This document shows positions 47,069 to 55,438 of a stretch of 64,000 nt of DNA, one piece after another. The position numbers and the translations under genes are program-made. The stretch comes from Lentzea kentuckyensis. Lineage in GTDB: Bacteria > Actinomycetota > Actinomycetes > Mycobacteriales > Pseudonocardiaceae. Below the pieces are notes generated by a model. It did no database searches, was not told the DNA's origin, and was given only the letters and a program-made list of their open reading frames with translations. How positions within the stretch are numbered: the first letter of the stretch is position 1; every line of letters begins with the position of its first letter. Location of the stretch: contig NZ_MUYM01000060.1 in assembly GCF_002150765.1 (NCBI RefSeq), positions 1-64,000 on the forward strand, in the 5' to 3' direction.

Positions 47069-48313
47069 GTGCTCAGAAGCTTCCGGCTGGAGAATCATCG
47101 TTCGTTCCGTGACGAGCACGAGTTGTTGCTCATGCCCGCTTATGCCAAGGACCGCGAGGCTCTGCCGGTCGTTGCTGTCTACGGTGCCAACGCCTCCGGT
47201 AAGTCCAACCTGCTCGACGGCCTGAAGTTCATGGCCGTGGCGGTGAAGAACTCGTTCGCTCAGTGGGGGCCCGACGCCGGAGTGGTCGGTCACCGCTCGT
47301 TCAAGCTCGATGCCGGCAAGCGTGCTGAGCCGTCCACGTACGTGGTCGAGCTGATCGAGGACGGCGTGCGATACACGTACGGCGTTGAGGTGGACGACGT
47401 GCGCGTCCGGGAGGAGTGGCTGTACAGCTACCCCGAGAAGCGGAAGCGGGTGCTGTTCGAACGCGTCGGTGACGACATCAAGTTCGGAAGCACTCTCGAC
47501 GAGTCCAAGTCCGCGCTGGAAGTCCTGGAAACGATGCTCCGGCCGAACGCGCTTCTCGTGAGCCTTGCCGCTCAGCTCCAGATTCCCTGGGTCTTGCCGG
47601 TGTACCGCTGGTTCGTCAGCTCGCTTCGGTTCCGTGCGAACACCGGCGGGAGCGCTCTCGAGGAGGAGATCGCGGGGTTCTTGCGAGAGCGTCCTGAGTT
47701 GAGGACTGAGCTGGTTGATCTGGTTCGTGCGGCTGACGTCGGAATCGATGACCTGGTGCTGGACGAGGAAGACGTCCAGGCCATGTTCTTTGAAACTCGC
47801 AGGTCGACGATCAGTGAAACTTTCTTCCGAAGGGCGACCGTCAATCTGGTTCACCGAGGGTGTACCGAGCCGTTTCGGTTCGATGAGGAGTCGGCCGGCA
47901 CGCGGTCCTGGCTGGGCGTGCTTCCCTCCGTTCTCGCGGTCCTGCGTGACGGGGGCTGCCTGGTCATCGATGAGATCGACGCGAGCTTGCACCCGTTGCT
48001 GACAATGCGGCTCGTCTCCCTCTTCAACGACGACCACGCGAACGCGGCAGGCGGGCAACTCATCTTCACCACCCACGACGCAACGCTGCTGAACGCACCT
48101 TTCGCGGAGGAGGTGCTGGCCCGCGACGAAGTCTGGTTTGTGGAAAAGGAGAGGGCAAGCGGTGCCAGCTCCCTCTACCCGTTGACCGACTTCAAGCCGC
48201 GCAACGGAGACAACCTCGAACGCCGCTATCTCGCCGGGCGCTACGGAGCTGTACCGGAACTGTTCGAGGACAGGTTCGCGGAAGTCGTCGGAGGTGGCCG
48301 TGGCGAAGCGTGA
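47069..48313 (+). CDS. AAA15/AAA21-type ATPase (RloA-like, probable defence ATPase)
   Basis: A 414-residue ABC-like ATPase of the AAA15/OLD class. N-terminal LRSFRLENHRSFRDEHELLLMP, Walker A YGANASGKSNLLDGL, Walker B GGCLVIDEIDASLHP and the D-loop/His switch LIFTTHDATLLN. Encoded just before and overlapping an RloB-like gene by 14 nt, the pairing seen in RloA/RloB and PARIS-like defence loci. It probably senses or restrains the RloB effector. GTG 47069 follows GGAGG at 8-nt spacing. The gene sits in a gap of the conserved argA-rimO synteny. Confidence 0.9.
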   Translation: MLRSFRLENHRSFRDEHELLLMPAYAKDREALPVVAVYGANASGKSNLLDGLKFMAVAVKNSFAQWGPDAGVVGHRSFKLDAGKRAEPSTYVVELIEDGVRYTYGVEVDDVRVREEWLYSYPEKRKRVLFERVGDDIKFGSTLDESKSALEVLETMLRPNALLVSLAAQLQIPWVLPVYRWFVSSLRFRANTGGSALEEEIAGFLRERPELRTELVDLVRAADVGIDDLVLDEEDVQAMFFETRRSTISETFFRRATVNLVHRGCTEPFRFDEESAGTRSWLGVLPSVLAVLRDGGCLVIDEIDASLHPLLTMRLVSLFNDDHANAAGGQLIFTTHDATLLNAPFAEEVLARDEVWFVEKERASGASSLYPLTDFKPRNGDNLERRYLAGRYGAVPELFEDRFAEVVGGGRGEA

Positions 48314-48860
48314 CAAGAAAAGGGAGAACACACAGTCTCGACGCGGTCGCCCCCGCGAACTGCGGCCCGGTCACGTTCTCATCGTGACAGGTGGTCGATG
48401 CACCGAGCCCGCATACTTCAACGGGCTTGCCCGAGCGAGGGGCGCCCGCGTCAAGGTGAGGCAGAAAACGGACTCACCCGAGAACCTCGTCAGATATGCG
48501 AAGTGCATCTTCACGAAAGACGAGTATGACAGCGTGTGGTGCGTGGTCGATGTGGACGACTTCGAAATCGAGGCCGCTCGGGTGGAATCGGAACGCCTGG
48601 GTGTTGAGCTCGTGGTGTCCGACCCTTGTTTCGAGGTCTGGCTGATCCTGCACTTCACCGACCACCGCGCGCACGTCGACAACGGCAAGTCCTGCTGCAG
48701 GATCCTCGCCAAGCACGTTCCCGGCTACGACAAGACGAAGGTCGACTACGCGACGTTCGACGAGGGAGTCGAGGCGGCGATCAAGCGCGCCAAGGAGCTG
48801 GAGCCGGGTAACCCGTCCACGGACGTGTGGCGACTCGTCGAGGTGCTGTTGCAGCGCTGA
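48300..48860 (+). CDS. RloB-like/Toprim-type protein (partner of the AAA ATPase)
   Basis: A 186-residue protein with the RloB fold: a basic N-terminus (KRDKKRENTQSRRGRPRELRPGH), VLIVTGGRCTEPAYFNGL, the acidic motif CVVDVDDFEIE, and SDPCFEVWLILHFTDHRAHVDNGKSC. In most RloB proteins the first motif carries a Glu (VxEGxxTEPxYF); here it is Gly, so the Toprim Glu is replaced while the DxD is kept. It would act as nuclease effector; activity is uncertain. GTG 48300 follows GGAGG; GTG 48294 is in frame. Confidence 0.88.
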   Translation: MAKRDKKRENTQSRRGRPRELRPGHVLIVTGGRCTEPAYFNGLARARGARVKVRQKTDSPENLVRYAKCIFTKDEYDSVWCVVDVDDFEIEAARVESERLGVELVVSDPCFEVWLILHFTDHRAHVDNGKSCCRILAKHVPGYDKTKVDYATFDEGVEAAIKRAKELEPGNPSTDVWRLVEVLLQR

Positions 48861-48898
48861 TTCAAGCTGCGGGACCCGACCCGGTTACGCTGAGCACC

Positions 48899-50302
48899 GT
48901 GTCTTCTCCCACCACTCCGCGACGCGTGTCGCTGCTGACCCTGGGCTGCGCCCGCAACGAGGTCGACTCCGAAGAACTCGCCGGACGCCTCGGCGAGGGC
49001 GGCTGGGAGCTGGTGGACGAGGGCGCGGACGTCGTCGTCGTCAACACGTGCGGCTTCGTCGAGCAGGCCAAGAAGGACTCCGTCGACACGCTGCTCGCCG
49101 CGTCCGACACCGGCGCCAAGGTCGTCGCGGTCGGATGCATGGCTGAGCGGTACGGCAAGGAGCTCGCGGACAGCCTCCCGGAGGCGGCCGCGGTCCTCGG
49201 GTTCGACCAGTACAACGACCTCGCCGAGCGCCTCAACGACGTGCTGCACGGCAAGCAGGTCGAGTCGCACGTGCCGGTGGACCGCCGCACGCTGCTGCCC
49301 ATCACGCCGGTGAAGCGTCAGGAAGCCAAGGACGCGGTCCAGGTGCCCGGTCACGGCTGGGGGCCCACCAAGACGCCCCGCAAGCGCCTGGACGACGCCC
49401 CCGTGGCACCGTTGAAGATCGCGTCCGGCTGCGACCGGCGGTGCAGCTTCTGCGCGATCCCGAGCTTCCGCGGCGCGTTCGTGTCGCGGCACCCGGACGA
49501 GGTCGTGGCCGAGGCCATGTGGCTCGCCGAGAACGGCGTCAAGGAGCTGTTCCTCGTCAGCGAGAACTCGACGAGCTACGGCAAGGACCTGCCGCGCGAG
49601 CAGGGCGCCCTGGAGCAGCTGCTGCCGCGCCTCGCGTCCATCCCCGGCGTCGAGCGCGTGCGGGTCAGCTACCTGCAGCCGGCCGAGACCAAGCCCAGCC
49701 TCGTCGCCGCCATCGCGAAGACCGACAAGGTCGCGAACTACTTCGACATGTCGTTCCAGCACTCCAGTGAGAACGTGCTGCGCCGCATGCGCCGGTTCGG
49801 CGACACCGACAGCTTCCTCAAGCTCGTGTGGCAGATCCGCGAGCACGCGCCCGAGGCCGGCATCCGCAGCAACTTCATCGTGGGCTTCCCCGGCGAGACC
49901 GAGGCGGACCTGCGGGAGCTGGAGCGGTTCCTGACCGAGGCGCGGCTCGACGCGGTCGGCATCTTCGGGTACTCGGACGAGGACGGCACCGAGGCCGAGG
50001 AGCTCGACGGCAAGCTCGACGCCGACACCATCGCGGAGCGCGTGCAGCGGATCGGCAACCTCGTCGAGGAGCTGACGAGCCAGCGTGCCGAGGACCGGGT
50101 CGGCACCGAGGTCACGGTGCTGGTCGAGACCGAGGAGGACGACGAGAACGACTGCGTCGGCCGGGCCGAGCACCAGGCTCCCGAGGTCGACGGCGAGTGC
50201 ATCGTGCTGGAGGCCGAGGGGCTCAAGCGCGGCGACTTCGTGCGCTGCCGGGTGGTCGACTCCGAGGGCGTCGACCTGATCGTCGAGGTAATCCCGACAT
50301 GA
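48899..50302 (+). CDS. rimO: Ribosomal protein S12 methylthiotransferase
   Basis: A 467-residue radical SAM methylthiotransferase that thiolates Asp89-type residue of S12. The MTTase domain has three Cys (TLGCARNEVDSE, NTCGFVEQAKKDSVD, AVGCMAERYG); the radical SAM cluster is GCDRRCSFCAIPSFRG; a TRAM domain ends the protein. GTG 48899 (SSPTTPRRVSLLTLG) is used; an in-frame upstream extension overlaps rloB. It is coupled to pgsA (ATGA). Confidence 0.97.
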   Translation: MSSPTTPRRVSLLTLGCARNEVDSEELAGRLGEGGWELVDEGADVVVVNTCGFVEQAKKDSVDTLLAASDTGAKVVAVGCMAERYGKELADSLPEAAAVLGFDQYNDLAERLNDVLHGKQVESHVPVDRRTLLPITPVKRQEAKDAVQVPGHGWGPTKTPRKRLDDAPVAPLKIASGCDRRCSFCAIPSFRGAFVSRHPDEVVAEAMWLAENGVKELFLVSENSTSYGKDLPREQGALEQLLPRLASIPGVERVRVSYLQPAETKPSLVAAIAKTDKVANYFDMSFQHSSENVLRRMRRFGDTDSFLKLVWQIREHAPEAGIRSNFIVGFPGETEADLRELERFLTEARLDAVGIFGYSDEDGTEAEELDGKLDADTIAERVQRIGNLVEELTSQRAEDRVGTEVTVLVETEEDDENDCVGRAEHQAPEVDGECIVLEAEGLKRGDFVRCRVVDSEGVDLIVEVIPT

Positions 50303-50877
50303 CGGAGGCCCGGAAGGTCCCGCTGCTCAACGTCGCGAACATCCTCACGATGGCGCGGCTGGCGCTCGTTCCGGTCTTCCTGTTCTCCCTGTTCGAAGCG
50401 GGCGGTTTCGACACCACCTGGCGTCTCATCGCGTTCGGCATCTTCGCCGTCGCCAGCTTCACCGACCACATCGACGGCACGCTCGCCCGCAAGCACGGGC
50501 TGATCACCGACTTCGGCAAGATCGCCGACCCGATCGCGGACAAGGCGCTGACCGGGTCCGCGCTGGTGGGCCTGAGCATGCTCGACGTGCTGCCGTGGTG
50601 GATCACGATCGTCATCGCCGTGCGCGAGGTAGGTGTGACGCTGCTGCGGTTCTGGGTGATCCGCTACGGCGTCATCCCGGCCAGCCGCGGCGGCAAGGCC
50701 AAGACGCTGGCGCAGGTCATCGCGATCGGGTTGTTCGTGCTGCCGCAGAACGACGTGCTGGAGCTCATCGCCTGGGTGATCATGGCCGTCGCGCTGGTCC
50801 TCACCGTCGTCACGGGAATCGACTACGTGATCCGAGCGTTCAAGTTGAAGGCGAGAGCAGGTCGGGCCGTCGCATGA
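50299..50877 (+). CDS. pgsA: CDP-diacylglycerol-glycerol-3-phosphate 3-phosphatidyltransferase
   Basis: A 192-residue integral CDP-alcohol phosphotransferase that makes phosphatidylglycerol phosphate. The signature D(x)2DGxxAR...GxxxDxxxD is seen as DHIDGTLARKHG, DFGKIADPIADK. About six helices. Position rimO-pgsA-cinA-clgR matches pgsA3 (Rv2746c). ATG 50299 overlaps the rimO stop; the stop overlaps cinA (ATGA). Confidence 0.95.
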   Translation: MTEARKVPLLNVANILTMARLALVPVFLFSLFEAGGFDTTWRLIAFGIFAVASFTDHIDGTLARKHGLITDFGKIADPIADKALTGSALVGLSMLDVLPWWITIVIAVREVGVTLLRFWVIRYGVIPASRGGKAKTLAQVIAIGLFVLPQNDVLELIAWVIMAVALVLTVVTGIDYVIRAFKLKARAGRAVA

Positions 50878-51353
50878 CGAACGTGGTCGAGCTGCTCAAA
50901 GCGAGGCATCAGACCGTCGCCACCGCAGAGTCGCTGACCGCGGGGCTGCTGTGCGCGACGATCGTCGACACACCGGGGGCGAGTGCCGTGGTCCGCGGTG
51001 GGTTGATCGTCTACGCGACCGAGCTCAAACACGAGCTCGCGGGCGTGGATCAGCAGTTGCTCGACGAGCATGGCGCCGTGCACCCGGAGGTGGCGGTTCA
51101 ACTGGCCGAAGGAGCCCGGAAACGGTGCAAATCGGACTGGGGAATCGGACTCACGGGTGTCGCCGGCCCTGACCCGCAAGATGGAGTCGCTCCAGGCACG
51201 GTCCACATCGGCTTGAGCGGACCTGGAGTGTCCACAGTGCGGACAATCACGGTGAGTGGCGACAGGAAAGCGGTGCGTTTCACAGCCGTGGAAAAAGCGC
51301 TGGTCCTGCTGTCGGATCACCTGCTGATGACCGAGGACGGGAACAAACGATGA
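50874..51353 (+). CDS. cinA: CinA C-terminal-type nicotinamide-nucleotide amidohydrolase
   Basis: A 159-residue PncC-type enzyme that deamidates NMN. Typical motifs: TVATAESLTAGLLCATIVDTPGASAVVRGGLIVYATELK, GIGLTGVAGPDPQDGVAPGTVHIGL. It is the short form without the N-terminal COG1058 domain. Coupled to pgsA by ATGA. The ClgR box and clgR follow. Confidence 0.94.
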   Translation: MTNVVELLKARHQTVATAESLTAGLLCATIVDTPGASAVVRGGLIVYATELKHELAGVDQQLLDEHGAVHPEVAVQLAEGARKRCKSDWGIGLTGVAGPDPQDGVAPGTVHIGLSGPGVSTVRTITVSGDRKAVRFTAVEKALVLLSDHLLMTEDGNKR

Positions 51354-51363
51354 CTCCGCGTTC

Positions 51364-51377
51364 GTTCGCCCTGGGCG
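51364..51377 (+). promoter_or_regulatory. ClgR-type operator upstream of clgR
   Basis: GTTCGC-CCTGG-GCG (51364-51377) fits the CGC-N5-GCG core of actinobacterial ClgR boxes and is nearly palindromic (GTTCGCC/GGCGGAC). It is 79 nt upstream of the clgR start, just after the cinA stop, consistent with autoregulation. Inference from motif and position. Confidence 0.55.
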
Positions 51378-51455
51378 GACGTGTTCGGAAGTCAGTGCCC
51401 GTTGTCGGTGTCGATCGGTAACGTAGGGACACGGCCGGCCGGAAGGAGGCGCGCG

Positions 51456-51878
51456 ATGACCGTGCTGCTACGCGAGGCGATCGGTGATCGACTTCGCCAT
51501 GCCCGCACCAACCAACGCCGCACGCTGCGCGAGGTCTCTCGGACCGCCCGCGTGAGCCTGGGGTACCTGTCCGAGGTGGAGCGCGGCCGCAAAGAGGCGT
51601 CCAGCGAGCTCCTCGCGGCCATTTGTGACGCGTTAGAGCTGCCACTGTCCGAACTGCTGCACCACGTCGCCTCCGACATCGGCGCCGTCTCGCAGACGCC
51701 GGACACGGTGCCCGACACCGTCCCCGACGGCCGTGCGGAGCGCGGAAAGCTGGAGGGTGGCCGTGTGCTGCCGTCCACGCTGTCGGACGACCTGTCCGAC
51801 CTGCGCCTGCAGCCGATGCTCAGTCACCGGCTCACGAGCAAGATCGGCGAGACGCCCAAGGCCGTAGTAGCGGCTTGA
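51456..51878 (+). CDS. clgR: Clp/psp gene regulator ClgR
   Basis: A 140-residue XRE-family activator of clp protease and psp genes. The HTH is IGDRLRHARTNQRRTLREVSRTARVSLGYLSEVERGRKEASSELLAAICDALELPLSELL. The C-terminus ends AVVAA, a Clp-degron-like tail as known for ClgR, which is itself degraded by ClpP. ATG 51456 has an ideal GGAAGGAGG at 51441. Followed by a terminator, then pspA, as in Rv2745c-Rv2744c. Confidence 0.95.
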   Translation: MTVLLREAIGDRLRHARTNQRRTLREVSRTARVSLGYLSEVERGRKEASSELLAAICDALELPLSELLHHVASDIGAVSQTPDTVPDTVPDGRAERGKLEGGRVLPSTLSDDLSDLRLQPMLSHRLTSKIGETPKAVVAA

Positions 51879-51892
51879 TTCCCATGTCGTTC

Positions 51893-51924
51893 CGACCCCG
51901 TCCACGCGTGAGTGGACGGGGTCG
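51893..51924 (+). terminator. Terminator after clgR
   Basis: Perfect 13-bp stem CGACCCCGTCCAC / GTGGACGGGGTCG with loop GCGTGA, 14 nt after the clgR stop. No T-tract. Confidence 0.75.
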
Positions 51925-52237
51925 CTGGCATTCGGGTGAACCGATGCGACCTGTGGCGCCCGCCACGTGACGGTCTGCAACAAGATTGCCCTTTCGCACG
52001 TTCAACTGGACAACGACGGCAGCGGGCTGAACGGCAGGCAACGGCTTGGCCACAGCGCGTTGGGTCACCGCGTCTCGGGGCGCGGGTGCGGGCAGGATTG
52101 GCCGCCGGCGGGTGTGTCAGTCCAAAGTCCCGGGGTGGGTCGGGGTCTTCCCGGATATCTCCCCAGGTTGGTGGAACCGCCGACGCACAATTGAGACGAT
52201 GGATCCAACACCGGCACCGAGAAGGCAGGCGTAGGAG
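51925..52237. other. 313-nt gap upstream of pspA
   Basis: No convincing gene. It must contain the pspA promoter, but I find no second ClgR-type box and no ECF-type GGAAC-N16/17-CGTT pair: GGAAC at 52173 is followed by CGAT only after 19 nt. A GC-rich hairpin-forming stretch lies near 52080. Ribosome site GTAGGAG abuts the pspA ATG. Confidence 0.4.
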
Positions 52238-53089
52238 ATGGCCAGTCCGTTCGTGAAGTTCTGGAAGTACCTGATGGCGTCGTTCTCGTCGAAGATCGAC
52301 GAGCACGCTGACCCGAAGGTGCAGATCCAGCAGGCCATCGAGGAGGCGCAGCGTCAGCACCAGGCGCTCTCTCAGCAGGCCGCGGCCGTCATCGGCAACC
52401 AGCGGCAGCTGGAGATGAAGCTGAACCGGCAGCTGGGCGACGTGGAGAAGTTGCAGGCGTCCGCACGTCAGGCACTCGTGCTCGCCGACGAGGCGCGCTC
52501 GAAGGGCGACGAGCAGAAGGCCACGCAGTTCGAGAACGCCGCGCAGAGCTTCGCCACCCAGCTCGTCACCGCCGAGCAGGGCATCGAGGACCTCAAGACG
52601 CTGCACGACCAGTCGCTGCAGGCCGCCGCACAGGCCAAGCAGGCCGTCGAGCGCAACTCGATGATGCTGCAGCAGAAGCTGGCCGAGCGCACCAAGCTCC
52701 TCAGCCAGCTCGAGCAGGCCAAGATGCAGGAGCAGGTCTCCGCGTCGCTGACCCAGATGAGCGAGCTCGCCGCGCCGGGCAACGTCCCGTCGCTGGAAGA
52801 GGTTCGCGACAAGATCGAGAAGCGCTACGCGACCGCGATCGGGTCCGCCGAGCTCGCCCAGAACTCGGTACAGGGCCGCATGCTCGAAGTCCAGGCCTCG
52901 ACCACGCAGATGGCCGGCTCGTCGCGTCTCGAGCAGATCCGCGCGTCCATGCACGGCGGTGCGGCGAACACGCCTCCGCAGGTGACCGCGGGCAACAGTG
53001 CCGCCGCGCAGATCCAGGCCGAGATCGCGCAGCGCGTCCAGCAGGAGCAGAAGACCACGCAGCATCAGGTCCCGCCGGCTCAGAACTGA
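52238..53089 (+). CDS. pspA: PspA/IM30-family envelope-stress protein
   Basis: A 283-residue phage-shock/vesicle-inducing protein, mostly a coiled coil that assembles on the inner membrane face. N-terminal amphipathic MASPFVKFWKYLMASFSSKIDEHADPKVQI, then long helices rich in Gln/Ala/Glu, and a variable Gly/Gln/Pro tail. Equivalent to the mycobacterial 35-kDa antigen (Rv2744c). ATG 52238. Partner genes: clgR upstream, pspM downstream. Confidence 0.96.
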   Translation: MASPFVKFWKYLMASFSSKIDEHADPKVQIQQAIEEAQRQHQALSQQAAAVIGNQRQLEMKLNRQLGDVEKLQASARQALVLADEARSKGDEQKATQFENAAQSFATQLVTAEQGIEDLKTLHDQSLQAAAQAKQAVERNSMMLQQKLAERTKLLSQLEQAKMQEQVSASLTQMSELAAPGNVPSLEEVRDKIEKRYATAIGSAELAQNSVQGRMLEVQASTTQMAGSSRLEQIRASMHGGAANTPPQVTAGNSAAAQIQAEIAQRVQQEQKTTQHQVPPAQN

Positions 53090-53111
53090 GCGGGGCAGGA
53101 GGAGTCAGCAG

Positions 53112-53939
53112 GTGATCATGGAGCCCTGGAGAAACCGTCCCAACAACGAGATCGTCCGCAAGGTCGTCAACGAGTTGGGTGCGTCGCTCCAGGGCCACCC
53201 GCTGGCGGAGCAGGCGCGGTATCGACTGCAGAAGTGGAACGACCCGGTCGCGAAGCTGGAACGCAAGCGGAAGCGCACCAACGCCGTGCTGACGTTCTGG
53301 CTGGCCCTGATCACGATCTTCGGCACGCTCGCCGTCTTCGGCTTCACCGGCGTGCTCGGCACGTGGGCCGCGGTCGGCGGCACGATCGGCGCCGCGGTGC
53401 CCGGTCTGCTCGCCGTGCGCAGCGGGTTCAAGCTGCGTGAGCTCGGCGCCGCCCGGCAGCGGCTGGCGTTGTCGCCGCCGCCGCCGCCCAGGCCGCCGCT
53501 GCCCGCGCACATCTCGTCCGCGCGGGTGCCGATGGAGAAGCTGCACAGCGCCGAGGACACGATGAACCAGCTGCTCGTGCAGCTCGACTCGCCCGCGCTC
53601 ACGACGATGCCCACCGAGTCCGTCCAGCACGCCCGGCAGACCGCCCAGGAGGCCTCGACAGCCATCCGTGCGGTGTCCGCGCAGTTGCAGGCCGTGGAGC
53701 GCGCTCGGGACACGGCACCGCCGCTGGAGCGCGCGCCGTTGGTCGAGGGTGTTCGAGTGCTCAGAATCCAACTGGCGGACGGCGTGGACCGCTACTGTGC
53801 GTTGGTGGCCGCCGCCGGGCAGGCACTGGCCGCGAGTACGCAGTTCCAGGATCCGCGGGCGGTGCTGGACGACGCCACCGACCACATGGCAGGTCTCGCG
53901 TCTGCGATGCGAGACGTGTCAGGCTATTCAGCGTACTGA
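53112..53939 (+). CDS. pspM: PspM-like membrane protein (Rv2743c family)
   Basis: A 275-residue protein in the position of M. tuberculosis PspM (Rv2743c), which links PspA to ClgR. The N-terminus is cytoplasmic (EPWRNRPNNEIVRKVVNELGASLQGHPLAEQARYRLQKW) and two helices follow (VLTFWLALITIFGTLAVFGFTG, WAAVGGTIGAAVPGLLAV), then a Pro-rich segment and a helical C-terminus. GTG 53112 follows GGAGGAG; ATG 53118 is in frame. Assignment rests on synteny and topology. Confidence 0.85.
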   Translation: MIMEPWRNRPNNEIVRKVVNELGASLQGHPLAEQARYRLQKWNDPVAKLERKRKRTNAVLTFWLALITIFGTLAVFGFTGVLGTWAAVGGTIGAAVPGLLAVRSGFKLRELGAARQRLALSPPPPPRPPLPAHISSARVPMEKLHSAEDTMNQLLVQLDSPALTTMPTESVQHARQTAQEASTAIRAVSAQLQAVERARDTAPPLERAPLVEGVRVLRIQLADGVDRYCALVAAAGQALAASTQFQDPRAVLDDATDHMAGLASAMRDVSGYSAY

Positions 53940-54106
53940 CCGTGACGGTCGGTAATCACGTGCGCCTATTCGGCGAGTCTCCCTGGAGATCTTTAGGGCA
54001 ATCGTGTGATTATCAGACCGTTATCTAGCCGTAGCCACTACATGGCGTGGCAGGATTCCGGGGCCGGTCTGCGGGAAGTCCGGCTGAATTGCCGGGAGGC
54101 AGTGCG

Positions 54107-55360
54107 TTGGCGTTGTGGACCGTGCACGGGGACGGTCGGATCACCGACAGTGAAACCGTCGCACCCCAGGAACGGGTGAGCTGGCCGCTCACCATCGGGT
54201 TCGGAGTGCAGCACCTGGTCGCCATGTTCGGCGCCACGGTGCTCGTGCCCACCGCCACCGGCCTCCCCGTCGCGACCACGCTGCTGTTCTCCGGCCTGGG
54301 CACGCTGCTGTTCCTGGTGATCACCAAGAACCGGGTCCCGAGCTACCTGGGCTCGTCGTTCGCCTTCGTGGCGCCGCTGGTGGCCGCGCGCGAACAGGGC
54401 ATGGCCGCCCAGTTGGGCGGGGTCGTCGCCGCCGGACTGCTGGTGATCGTCGTCGGCATCGCGGTCAAGGCGCTCGGCGTGCGGCTGCTCGAGTCGGTCA
54501 TGCCGCCGGTCGTCACCGGTGCCGTCGTGATCATCATCGGCCTGAACCTCTCGCACCAGGCCACCTCGAACTTCGCCGAGCAGCCCTTGCTGGCCGCCAT
54601 CACGACCGTGGTGATCCTGCTGGCCGGTGTGCTGGGTCGCGGGCTGCTGTTCCGGTTCTCGATCCTGATCGGCTTCCTCGGGGTGTGGATCGGCGGTCTG
54701 CTGTCCGGCGCCGTGCCGTCGTCGAAGTTCGACGCGTTGCGCGACGCGGCCTGGGTGGGCCTGCCGCAGCTGTCCCAGCCCGAGCTCCGGCCGTCCGTGG
54801 TGGTGCTGGTGCTGCCCGTGGTGATCGTGCTGGTGGCCGAGGTCGTCGGGCACGTGAAGGCGGTCGCGGCGCTGACCGGCCGCAACCTCGACGGCAGCGT
54901 GGGTGACGCGATCATCGCGAACGGGCTGTCGACCGCGTTGTCCGGTCTGGGCGGTGGTGTCGGCACGACGACGTACTCCGAGAACATCGGCGTGATGGCC
55001 GTGACGCGCATCTACACGACGGCGGCGTTCGCGTTCGCCGGTGTGTTCGCCACGCTGCTGGCGTTCTCTCCGAAGGCCATCGCGCTGTTCGGCACCATCC
55101 CGCCGGGAGTGCTGGGCGGCAGCACGTTGGTGCTCTACGGCCTGATCGTGCTCATCGGTGTGCGCATCTGGATGGACCGCGGGGTCGACCTCGCGAACCC
55201 GGCGAACGCGATGGTGGGCGGCGCGGCGCTGGTGGCCGGCGTCGGCGACCTGACCATCGAGATCGGCGACCTCCAGATGGGCGGCATGGTGTGGGGCTCG
55301 CTGCTGGTCGTGATCCTGCATCCGGTGATGCGCTACCTGCGGGCTGCACGGCGTAACTGA
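54107..55360 (+). CDS. Nucleobase:cation symporter (uracil-xanthine permease, NCS2)
   Basis: A 417-residue NCS2/NAT permease with about 12-14 helices. Motifs: GFGVQHLVAMFGATVLVPTATGLPVATTLLFSGLGTLLFLVIT, PSYLGSSFAFVAP, VGHVKAVAALTGRN and the QxG-type core LSGLGGGVGTTTYSENIGVMAVTR. It would take up uracil or xanthine with H+. TTG 54107 follows GGGAGG at 7-nt spacing; longer upstream frame starts lack a site. 167 nt before it hold no gene. Confidence 0.93.
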   Translation: MALWTVHGDGRITDSETVAPQERVSWPLTIGFGVQHLVAMFGATVLVPTATGLPVATTLLFSGLGTLLFLVITKNRVPSYLGSSFAFVAPLVAAREQGMAAQLGGVVAAGLLVIVVGIAVKALGVRLLESVMPPVVTGAVVIIIGLNLSHQATSNFAEQPLLAAITTVVILLAGVLGRGLLFRFSILIGFLGVWIGGLLSGAVPSSKFDALRDAAWVGLPQLSQPELRPSVVVLVLPVVIVLVAEVVGHVKAVAALTGRNLDGSVGDAIIANGLSTALSGLGGGVGTTTYSENIGVMAVTRIYTTAAFAFAGVFATLLAFSPKAIALFGTIPPGVLGGSTLVLYGLIVLIGVRIWMDRGVDLANPANAMVGGAALVAGVGDLTIEIGDLQMGGMVWGSLLVVILHPVMRYLRAARRN

Positions 55361-55438
55361 CCCTTTACCCGTTGGTGTGGTTTTCGTCCCTCCACTCCGG
55401 ACCGATCCCAGTTCCGGTCCACTGGAGGGAGTTTCACC

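Noticed and set aside
52173..52200. GGAAC...CGAT before pspA as a SigE-type promoter.
   Set aside because: The spacer is 19 nt and the -10 is CGAT instead of CGTT, outside the usual 16-17 nt rule.
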